Part shown: positions 25,194 to 32,087 of the stretch, in pieces
Position numbering within the stretch: position 1 is the stretch's first letter
Layout: each line of letters opens with the position of its first letter
Assembly (NCBI GenBank): GCA_002771475.1
Contig: PCTH01000086.1
Span: 1-32,087, forward strand
Direction of reading: 5' to 3'
DNA: 32,087 nt
Origin: Candidatus Omnitrophica bacterium CG22_combo_CG10-13_8_21_14_all_43_16
Lineage (GTDB): Bacteria > Omnitrophota > Gorgyraeia > Gorgyraeales > Gorgyraeaceae
Made by a program: the position numbers and the translations under genes
The notes under the pieces: generated by a model
The model's database searches: none
The model's input: the letters and a program-made list of their open reading frames with translations, nothing else
What the model was told of the DNA's origin: nothing

Positions 25194-26263
25194 AAGCGAA
25201 AATAGTTCTTGAAGACGGAAAGATTTTTGAAGGTTTTTCCTTTGGGGCGCCAGGCGAGAGGTGCGGAGAAATTGTTTTTAATACCAGCATGACCGGTTAC
25301 CAGGAAATATTGACTGACCCGTCGTATAAGGGCCAGATTGTAATCATGACATACCCTCTTATAGGCAATTATGGAATTAATGCAGAAGACATTGAATCAA
25401 AAAAGATATTCTTGGAAGGTTTTGTCGTAAAAGAATGCAGTAGCATAGCCAGTAATTGGCGCTCCAGTAAGACATTGGCAAGCTACCTTAAAGAAAATAA
25501 TATTTTAGGCGTGGAAGGCATAGATACACGCGCTCTTACCAGGCATATAAGACTAAAAGGCGCAATGAAGGCAATTATTTCTACAAAAGACCCGGATACG
25601 AAGAGCCTGCTTAAAAAAGTAAAGGCCTCTCCCGGCCTCGTTGGCATTGATCTCGTAAAAGAGGTCACGTCCAGTAAAATCCAATACTGGAAAAAAAAAG
25701 GAAAACACAAAGTAGTTGTCATAGATTGCGGGGTTAAGTTTAATATACTGAGAGAATTAGCTAAAAGAGGATGTAAAGTCATCGTTGTGCCTGCAAATAC
25801 AAGTAGCGAAAAGATTTTAGAAATAAATCCTGACGCTGTGCTGCTTTCGAATGGGCCTGGAGATCCCCAGGCTTTAGCATATGTTGTTAATACTGTTAAG
25901 AAGTTAATCGGCAAGATGCCGATTTTTGGAATATGCCTTGGCCATCAGGTGCTAGGGCTGGCATTAGGAGGGAAAACCTACAAGCTTAAATTTGGGCATC
26001 ATGGCGCAAATCATCCTGTAAAAGATTTGCGAACAGGCAAGGTTTATATAACTACGCAGAACCATGGCTTTTGCGTGGATATAAAATCTTTGAATAAAAA
26101 GGATATAAATACAACGCACTTAAATTTGAATGATAATACATCAGAAGGCATGCGCCACAGGAAACTGCCTATTTTTTCAGTGCAGTTTCATCCCGAAGCA
26201 TCTGCTGGGCCGCATGAAGCAAAATATTTATTTGATGAATTTATAAAGATGATGGAGATCTAA
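25190..26263 (+). CDS. carA: Carbamoyl-phosphate synthase small subunit CarA
   Basis: Glutaminase subunit feeding ammonia to CarB for arginine and pyrimidine synthesis. The N-terminal CarA domain ([21 protein letters not shown], about 24-44) is followed by a class I glutaminase domain. Cys249 in FGICLGHQ is the nucleophile, and [11 protein letters not shown] near the C-terminus supplies the His and Glu of the triad. [10 protein letters not shown] and [10 protein letters not shown] are also family signatures. At 357 residues it is complete. ATG overlaps the end of the upstream KaiC/PPDK-like gene (ATGA), and its stop shares one base with the carB start. Confidence 0.97.
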   Translation: MKAKIVLEDGKIFEGFSFGAPGERCGEIVFNTSMTGYQEILTDPSYKGQIVIMTYPLIGNYGINAEDIESKKIFLEGFVVKECSSIASNWRSSKTLASYLKENNILGVEGIDTRALTRHIRLKGAMKAIISTKDPDTKSLLKKVKASPGLVGIDLVKEVTSSKIQYWKKKGKHKVVVIDCGVKFNILRELAKRGCKVIVVPANTSSEKILEINPDAVLLSNGPGDPQALAYVVNTVKKLIGKMPIFGICLGHQVLGLALGGKTYKLKFGHHGANHPVKDLRTGKVYITTQNHGFCVDIKSLNKKDINTTHLNLNDNTSEGMRHRKLPIFSVQFHPEASAGPHEAKYLFDEFIKMMEI

Positions 26264-29200
26264 TGCCAAAGAGGACTGATATAAAGAAAATTTTGATAAT
26301 CGGATCGGGGCCTATTATTATCGGCCAGGGGTGCGAATTTGACTATTCAGGAACCCAGGCATGCAAGGTCTTGAAGCAGGAGGGTTTTAAGGTAGTGCTT
26401 GTAAATTCAAATCCAGCCACTATTATGACTGATCCGGAAATAGCAGATAAGACTTACATAGAGCCGATAACAGTGGAAGCAATTGAAAAGATTATTGCCA
26501 AAGAAAGGCCTGATGCGCTTTTGCCTACCTTGGGAGGCCAGACTGCTTTAAATGCCACGATGGGGCTTTTTGAAAAAGGAGTATTAAAAAAATATAAAGT
26601 TGAGACAATAGGCGCTGATGTAAAATCCATAAAAAAAGGCGAAGACAGACAGTTATTTAAAGAGGCGATGAAAAAAATAGGCATTGACCTGCCAAAGAGC
26701 GGCAAGGCTTATGATCTTAAAGCCGCTGTCGGTCTCGCTAAAAAACTCGGTTTTCCTGTAATAATAAGGCCGAGCTTTACATTAGGAGGCACAGGCGGAA
26801 GCATCGCGTGGAACATGAAAGAGTTTAGCGAGCTTGCGAAACGCGGGATTGAATCAAGCATAATAGGAGAAATCCTGATAGAGGAATCAGTAATCGGCTG
26901 GAAGGAGTTTGAGCTGGAGGTAATGCGCGATTTAAAAGACAATGTTGTCATAGTCTGCTCAATTGAAAATTTTGATCCAATGGGTACGCATACAGGAGAT
27001 AGCATTACTGTTGCGCCTGCCCAGACCCTCACTGACAAGGAATATCAGAAAATGAGGGATTCCGCGATAAAATGCATCAGAGAGATAGGCGTTCAGACAG
27101 GAGGTTCGAATATACAGTTTGCGGTGCACCCGAAAACAGGCAGGCAGGTTATTATCGAAATGAATCCCAGGGTTTCCAGGAGTTCCGCGCTTGCATCCAA
27201 GGCTACAGGATTTCCGATCGCGAAGATAGCCGCAAAATTAGCAATAGGCTATACATTGGACGAGATATCGAATGACATCACCAGAAAAACACCAAGCTCG
27301 TTTGAGCCTGCCATTGATTACTGCGTAGTTAAAGTGCCTCGTTTTACTTTCGAAAAATTTCCAGAGGCAAAGGATATCCTGGGCGTGTCAATGAAGTCAG
27401 TAGGCGAGACAATGGCGATAGGCAGGACTTTTAAAGAAGCCCTGCAAAAGGCACTGCGTGGTTTGGAGATAGGGCATAGCGGTCTGGATAACAAGCTGGA
27501 TTATCGCAGGATCCGGAATGATAAAATAAAATTACGCCTGGAAGAGCCTAATGCCTCAAGGATCTTTTACATTAAGTATGCTTTGCAGAAAGGCTACAGC
27601 GTAGAAAAGATCCAGGCCATTACAGGCATAGACCCGTGGTTTCTTCAGAATATTAAGGAGATAGTGGAATTTGAAAAAAAGCTTTCAGCTGTCAGCTTTC
27701 AGCTGTCAGCCGAAAAACTCATAAAAGCAAAACAGTACGGCTTCAGCGACAGACAGATAGCAAACCTGACTAAATCAAATGAAGCAGCTATAAGAAAATT
27801 AAGAAAAAAACACGGCGTAAAAGCGGTTTTTAAGCTTGTGGATACATGCGCCGCAGAATTTGAGGCATATACCCCGTATTATTATTCAACTTATGAAGAA
27901 GAAGACGAGACCAGGATTTCAAAGAAAAAGAAGATAATGATACTCGGGGGCGGGCCGAACAGGATTGGCCAGGGCATAGAGTTTGACTATTGCTGCTGCC
28001 ACGCGTCTTTTGCGTTAAAAGAGCTCGGATACGAAACTATCATGGTAAATTCCAACCCGGAAACAGTATCTACTGATTATGACACATCTGATAAACTTTA
28101 TTTTGAGCCGCTTACCTTTGAAGATGTGATGAATATCATAGATAATGAAAAACCGGACGGGATAATAGTACAGTTTGGGGGCCAGACGCCCTTAAATCTG
28201 GCAGCAGAGTTAAAAAAAGCAGGCGCGCCCATTATCGGGACAAGCGTTAATTCTATCAATAAAGCTGAAAACAGGGAGAAATTTGCGAAGGTCCTTAAAA
28301 AATTAAAAATCAGTCAGCCTGAAAATGGGTCTGCCTTCTCAAAAGAAGAAGCCCTTAATATCGCAAGGAAGATAGGGTATCCTGTTTTAGTGAGGCCTTC
28401 TTATGTCCTGGGCGGCAGGGCAATGAAGATTGTTTATGACGATATATCTTTGGAGAGCTTTATCAGCGAGGCGCAAGAGGTTTGCGAGGGGCACCCTGTT
28501 CTCATAGATAAATTTTTAGAGGACGCTATTGAGGTTGACGTGGACGCTATTTCTGACGGTTCTTTAACAGTCATAGGCGGAATAATGGAGCATATAGAGG
28601 AGGCAGGCGTGCATTCAGGAGATTCTGCCTGCGTATTGCCGCCTCATACATTAGGCGAAGGCATGTTGAATATGATAAAAAAATATACCTATGCCCTTTC
28701 CAAAGAACTGATGGTCAGGGGTCTTATGAATATACAGTTTGCGATAAAAGATGACAGGGTGTTCTGCCTTGAAGTAAATCCAAGGGCATCCAGGACAGTG
28801 CCATTCGTGAGCAAGGCAACAGGCGTGCCTCTTGCAAAGATAGCTGCAAAGGTCATGACCGGGAAAAGCTTGAAAGGACTGGGTTTTACAAAAGAGGTTA
28901 AGATAAAGCATATCGCGGTAAAAGAATCAGTGCTTCCTTTTTCAAGATTTTCAGGAGTGGATATAGTTCTTGGCCCGGAGATGAAATCAACAGGCGAGGT
29001 AATGGGTATAGACGATTCTTTTGGAGTAGCGTTTTATAAATCTCAGCTTGCTGCCGGCCAAAATATTCCTTTAAAAGGCAGGATATTTATAAGCGTGAAA
29101 AATAACGACAAGAGAAATATAGTTTTTATAGCAAAAAAACTTAGCGACATGGGTTTTGAAATTATTGCTACAAAAGGTACCCATAAAGCGCTTTGTTCAA

Positions 29201-29466
29201 ATAATATAAAAGCGAGCTCTGTAGATAAGATTTCAGAAGGCGACAATAAAATTTTAGACCTTATTAAAAATAATGAGATACAGCTTATTATAAATACCCC
29301 TTCCGGAGCAAGAGGCCAATCAGATATGAGGCCGATAAGATCTTTAGCTGTAATGCGGGGAATCCCGTGTATTACTACAATGAACGGCGCTCAGGCAGCT
29401 GTGAATGGGATAGAGGCAGTGATAAAAAAAAGATTTGGGGTGAAGGCCATACAGGATTTCATTTAA
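26263..29466 (+). CDS. carB: Carbamoyl-phosphate synthase large subunit CarB
   Basis: Synthetase subunit, 1067 residues, with the usual internal duplication. Each half carries an ATP-grasp domain: first copy [33 protein letters not shown]; second copy [31 protein letters not shown]. The C-terminal methylglyoxal-synthase-like allosteric domain starts near residue 940 and ends in a normal way. Between the halves, at about residues 473-484, a perfect 14-bp tandem repeat encodes [13 protein letters not shown] in a region that is variable in the family. It is contiguous with carA and probably ends the operon before the gdhA leader. Confidence 0.97.
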   Translation: MPKRTDIKKILIIGSGPIIIGQGCEFDYSGTQACKVLKQEGFKVVLVNSNPATIMTDPEIADKTYIEPITVEAIEKIIAKERPDALLPTLGGQTALNATMGLFEKGVLKKYKVETIGADVKSIKKGEDRQLFKEAMKKIGIDLPKSGKAYDLKAAVGLAKKLGFPVIIRPSFTLGGTGGSIAWNMKEFSELAKRGIESSIIGEILIEESVIGWKEFELEVMRDLKDNVVIVCSIENFDPMGTHTGDSITVAPAQTLTDKEYQKMRDSAIKCIREIGVQTGGSNIQFAVHPKTGRQVIIEMNPRVSRSSALASKATGFPIAKIAAKLAIGYTLDEISNDITRKTPSSFEPAIDYCVVKVPRFTFEKFPEAKDILGVSMKSVGETMAIGRTFKEALQKALRGLEIGHSGLDNKLDYRRIRNDKIKLRLEEPNASRIFYIKYALQKGYSVEKIQAITGIDPWFLQNIKEIVEFEKKLSAVSFQLSAEKLIKAKQYGFSDRQIANLTKSNEAAIRKLRKKHGVKAVFKLVDTCAAEFEAYTPYYYSTYEEEDETRISKKKKIMILGGGPNRIGQGIEFDYCCCHASFALKELGYETIMVNSNPETVSTDYDTSDKLYFEPLTFEDVMNIIDNEKPDGIIVQFGGQTPLNLAAELKKAGAPIIGTSVNSINKAENREKFAKVLKKLKISQPENGSAFSKEEALNIARKIGYPVLVRPSYVLGGRAMKIVYDDISLESFISEAQEVCEGHPVLIDKFLEDAIEVDVDAISDGSLTVIGGIMEHIEEAGVHSGDSACVLPPHTLGEGMLNMIKKYTYALSKELMVRGLMNIQFAIKDDRVFCLEVNPRASRTVPFVSKATGVPLAKIAAKVMTGKSLKGLGFTKEVKIKHIAVKESVLPFSRFSGVDIVLGPEMKSTGEVMGIDDSFGVAFYKSQLAAGQNIPLKGRIFISVKNNDKRNIVFIAKKLSDMGFEIIATKGTHKALCSNNIKASSVDKISEGDNKILDLIKNNEIQLIINTPSGARGQSDMRPIRSLAVMRGIPCITTMNGAQAAVNGIEAVIKKRFGVKAIQDFI
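27680..27707 (+). repeat. Two perfect 14-bp tandem copies of AGCTTTCAGCTGTC inside carB
   Basis: Copies at 27680-27693 and 27694-27707, followed by a further AGC. The core CAGCTG is itself palindromic. The unit is not a multiple of three, yet the reading frame stays open, giving the Ser/Gln/Leu-rich VSFQLSA segment at the junction of the two CarB halves. Confidence 0.85.
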
Positions 29467-29475
29467 AAAATCAGC

Positions 29476-29504
29476 TTGCCAACGGGAAAACGTATTGATA
29501 TAAT
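29476..29504 (+). promoter_or_regulatory. Sigma-70-type promoter of gdhA
   Basis: -35 TTGCCA (29476-29481), 17-base spacer, perfect -10 TATAAT (29499-29504). The expected start near 29511 lies directly before the P1 hairpin of leader 4. Confidence 0.75.
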
Positions 29505-29509
29505 AAAAC

Positions 29510-29592
29510 CCAGCTTGGCACAATGGCTGTGCCTGGAAAAGGGTTAGGACAAAGACGTTCTAAAAATTGACGGCATAGAACGTCTTTTTTAT
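29510..29592 (+). promoter_or_regulatory. Predicted ANTAR antitermination leader 4 (gdhA)
   Basis: P1 is GGCAC/GTGCC (29517-29521 with 29529-29533) around AATGGCT. The first six bases fit A1/G4, but the loop is seven bases, or five if an extra A-T pair closes. P2 is a strong 7-bp hairpin TTAGGAC/GTTCTAA (29544-29550 with 29557-29563, one G-U) around hexaloop AAAGAC, with A1 and G4. The P2 3' arm is also the 5' arm of the terminator at 29553-29585. Confidence 0.82.
29553..29590 (+). terminator. Conditional terminator of leader 4
   Basis: Perfect 10-bp stem AGACGTTCTA/TAGAACGTCT (29553-29562 with 29576-29585), 13-base loop, then a T run. Two further A-T pairs can extend the stem into the T run. 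Confidence 0.88.
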
Positions 29593-29604
29593 TTATATGG
29601 CAAT

Positions 29605-29619
29605 GCCTAAAAATTAGGC
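29605..29619 (+). promoter_or_regulatory. Small inverted repeat GCCTAAAAATTAGGC between terminator and gdhA
   Basis: Six-bp perfect inverted repeat with an AAA centre, 12 bases before the GGGAGG Shine-Dalgarno. The AAAAATTAGGCA half recurs at 16045-16056 before the Fis-type/gltB operon. Possible operator or mRNA hairpin; function unknown. Confidence 0.4.
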
Positions 29620-29629
29620 AAATAATTAA

Positions 29630-30985
<1,356 letters not shown>

Positions 30986-31017
30986 ATAGTATAAACCTGA
31001 CAGGTTGAGGTAAACAC

Positions 31018-31057
31018 AGGGACGGTTCTCAAGGCAATCGGAGAACCGTCCCTTTTT
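31018..31057 (+). terminator. Terminator after gdhA; copy 2 of the GGGACGGTTCT-type repeat
   Basis: Perfect 13-bp stem AGGGACGGTTCTC/GAGAACCGTCCCT (31018-31030 with 31041-31053), a 10-base loop and a T run to 31057. It shares ACAGGGACGGTTCT with the hairpin after glnA at 10718. Confidence 0.85.
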
Positions 31058-31126
31058 ATTTTTTGCAGATTTTTGAAAGAATTTTGCCTCCGGATGTGTC
31101 ATGTATAGCAGAAAGGATGGCGGCAT

Positions 31127-31639
31127 ATGAAAGATCAGCTAATACCAGAAGGTGTAATTGAACGCAGGATTTTCATTATTCGAGGCCATAAAGTAATGTT
31201 AGATAGAGATTTGGCAGGGCTTTATGGGGTTGAAACAAGGGTTTTAAATCAGGCTGTTAGGAGGAATAAAGATCGTTTCCCGGATGATTTTATGTTTTCT
31301 TTGACCAGAGAAGAGATAATGAACTTATCACAAATTGTGATAAGTTCAAAGATAAAGCATGCGCCCAACGTCTTTGTGTTTACGGAACAGGGTGTTTCTA
31401 TGCTTTCCGGTGTGCTTAATAGCAAGAGAGCGATTCATGTTAATATCGAGATCATGCGGGCATTTGTAAGGTTAAATAAAATGATCAGATCTCATAAGGG
31501 GCTATTGAGCAAGATGAGAGAGATGGAAAATAAATACGACGCTCAATTTAAGGTAGTTTTTGATGCTATAAGACAACTGATGGCTCCATCTTTACCTAAA
31601 TCTAAACGTATAATAACGGGTTTTAAGCCGGATAAATAA
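31127..31639 (+). CDS. ORF6N-domain protein
   Basis: A 170-residue protein with the ORF6N domain at about 10-95: IERRIFIIRGHKVMLDRDLAGLYGVETRVLNQAVRRN, given here as a span of residues 10-46 with key motif MLDRDLAxLYGV. The usual RFPDDFMFSLTREE and FVFTEQGVSMLSGVL follow. The C-terminal part (about 105-150) is a charged coiled coil. ORF6N proteins are common on phages and mobile DNA and are thought to bind DNA; the cellular role is unclear. A 27-base perfect palindrome (13-bp arms) lies inside the gene at 31321-31347. It stands alone after the gdhA terminator and is a likely recent arrival next to an XRE regulator. AAAGGA lies upstream of the ATG. Confidence 0.85.
   Translation: MKDQLIPEGVIERRIFIIRGHKVMLDRDLAGLYGVETRVLNQAVRRNKDRFPDDFMFSLTREEIMNLSQIVISSKIKHAPNVFVFTEQGVSMLSGVLNSKRAIHVNIEIMRAFVRLNKMIRSHKGLLSKMREMENKYDAQFKVVFDAIRQLMAPSLPKSKRIITGFKPDK
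31321..31347. repeat. Perfect palindrome inside the ORF6N gene
   Basis: GAACTTATCACAA and its exact complement TTGTGATAAGTTC flank one central A, giving 13-bp arms. It codes for the LSQIVISS segment. It could form a hairpin in the mRNA or bind a dimeric regulator. Confidence 0.7.
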
Positions 31640-31646
31640 CAGTCCG

Positions 31647-31862
31647 CTAAAATTTTAATAAATCACAGGGTTTTACTTTTAAGGCTTTGGCGAGTTTTTC
31701 TATGGTATCTATTCTTACTGCAGGCGGCTTCTTGCCTTCTATTCTCTGGATATATTTATAGTCAATATTAGCAGCTTCTGAAAGTTCTTCCTGGGTATAG
31801 CTGTATTTCTTTCTTAATTCCTTTATCTTTTGCCCTAATTTTAACCTGATAGCATATTCCAT
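31647..31862 (-). CDS. Small XRE-family transcriptional regulator
   Basis: A 71-residue helix-turn-helix protein of the Cro/C1 type. LGQKIKELRKKYSYTQEELSEAANIDYKYIQRIE covers helices 1-4, with the HTH at TQEELSEAANIDYKYIQRIE. The later TIEKLAKALKVKPCDLL is the family's closing helix. I start it at the ATG whose complement is at 31860-31862, with AAGG just upstream. An earlier ATG at 31898 would extend into the divergent promoter at 31892. It faces the ORF6N gene tail to tail, eight bases apart, and is divergent from the lipoprotein leader. Target genes are unknown. Autoregulation or control of the divergent promoter is possible. Confidence 0.85.
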   Translation of the reverse strand: MEYAIRLKLGQKIKELRKKYSYTQEELSEAANIDYKYIQRIEGKKPPAVRIDTIEKLAKALKVKPCDLLKF

Positions 31863-31891
31863 ATACCTTATTATGCTACGGCTTTTTATTA

Positions 31892-31921
31892 TTGACACCT
31901 AACTATAGTAAGGTGTATAAT
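31892..31921 (+). promoter_or_regulatory. Sigma-70-type promoter of the lipoprotein gene leader
   Basis: Perfect -35 TTGACA (31892-31897), 18-base spacer and perfect -10 TATAAT (31916-31921). ACACCT-N9-AGGTGT across the spacer (from 31895 and from 31911) is a short inverted repeat, possibly an operator for the adjacent XRE regulator. Confidence 0.75.
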
Positions 31922-31929
31922 CTTTTTAT

Positions 31930-32012
31930 TGTTAGCCACAAAGGGGTGGTGTAGTGTTAAATTTATTAAATTTTTCTTAAGAGAAAGTTTTAACAAGAAA
32001 CTTTCTCTTTTT
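31930..32012 (+). promoter_or_regulatory. Probable ANTAR-type leader 5 (lipoprotein gene), P2 atypical
   Basis: P1 is GCCAC/GTGGT (31935-31939 with 31946-31950, one G-U) around hexaloop AAAGGG, with A1 and G4. A canonical P2 hexaloop could not be found. An alternative antiterminator fold is available: GTTAAA (31955-31960) pairs with TTTAAC (31989-31994), and an inner TTCT/AGAA stem sequesters the terminator's 5' arm. This leader is therefore less certain than leaders 3 and 4. Confidence 0.55.
31980..32012 (+). terminator. Terminator hairpin in leader 5
   Basis: Perfect 11-bp stem AGAGAAAGTTT/AAACTTTCTCT (31980-31990 with 31998-32008), loop TAACAAG, then TTTTA. It lies 17 bases before the ATG of the following gene. 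Confidence 0.8.
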
Positions 32013-32029
32013 ATTTAAAGGGAGGTATT

Positions 32030-32087
32030 ATGCGAAAGACATGTTGCTTATTTTTGAGTTTTTTATTTTTATGTGGTTGTTCAACCG
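32030..32087 (+). CDS. Lipoprotein, N-terminal fragment cut by the window edge
   Basis: An ATG at 32030 follows GGGAGG by five bases. The 19 visible residues form a lipoprotein signal peptide: MRKTC start, hydrophobic LFLSFLFL, then the lipobox LCGC with Cys17 as the lipidated residue. The mature part is outside the window, so the function is unknown. A substrate-binding protein of a nitrogen-compound ABC transporter would fit the ANTAR-type leader but cannot be seen. It is too short to appear among longer reading frames. Confidence 0.75.
   Translation, partial: MRKTCCLFLSFLFLCGCST

Noticed and set aside
29516-29533. Sigma-54-like TTGGCAC in the gdhA leader
   Set aside because: No TTGCA at the right spacing, and the bases are one arm of P1 downstream of a good sigma-70 promoter.

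Overview
The window reads as a continuous stretch of chromosome from a Gram-negative (LPS-making) bacterium of moderate-to-low GC. It has a BamA/Skp outer-membrane assembly pair, a lipid A island with an LpxC-FabZ fusion and LpxI instead of LpxH, class I nitrogen-assimilation enzymes, and tightly packed plus-strand operons with ATGA or few-base junctions. This gene set and order make me think of Omnitrophota (former OP3). That is a recollection-based guess, not a search result.

Layout. 1-8.3 kb: dnaB, then bamA, skp/ompH, lpxD, lpxC-fabZ, lpxA, lpxI. 8.3-10.7 kb: a GAF-ANTAR protein (RNA-binding antiterminator), queF and a first glutamine synthetase (glnA). 10.7-16 kb: a small alpha/beta-barrel-like protein, a sigma-70-like factor, an outer-membrane beta-barrel protein, amtB, a P-II protein and a second, GSI-beta-like glutamine synthetase. 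16-22.2 kb: an orphan Fis-type HTH protein, gltB and gltD. 22.25-22.58 kb: a 323-bp fold-back palindrome. 22.6-29.5 kb: a KaiC-like/PPDK-N fusion protein, carA and carB. 29.6-31 kb: gdhA. 31.1-32.1 kb: an ORF6N protein, a minus-strand XRE regulator and the start of a lipoprotein gene.

Main discovery candidate. A GAF-ANTAR regulator lies in the same window as five 5' leaders that look like its RNA targets. Each starts with a small P1 hairpin just after a promoter. In four of them a second hairpin (P2) shares bases with the 5' arm of a U-tailed intrinsic terminator, so P2 and terminator exclude each other. Loops are mostly hexanucleotides with A at position 1 and G at position 4 (AAGGTA, ATAGTA, AAAGGG; ATTGAC, AAAGAC twice, AATGAA), the pattern known for ANTAR target RNAs. 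The leaders precede the sigma-like gene, the OM barrel-amtB-P-II operon, the second glutamine synthetase, gdhA and a lipoprotein gene at the window edge.

The two leaders downstream of the sigma gene also share a composite promoter-like block, GGTTACCA-N15-TACTTATGTAATTG, unlike the sigma-70-type promoters of the other three. I infer a feed-forward circuit: ANTAR protein to sigma factor, then ANTAR protein plus sigma factor to ammonium uptake and assimilation. Consistent with nitrogen control by this RNA switch, P-II has Glu at position 51 where the uridylylated Tyr normally sits, and the GSI-beta-like synthetase has Phe at the position of the adenylylated Tyr. Both classical covalent switches therefore look lost. 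All coordinates come from reading the sequence by eye; no folding energies or searches were run.
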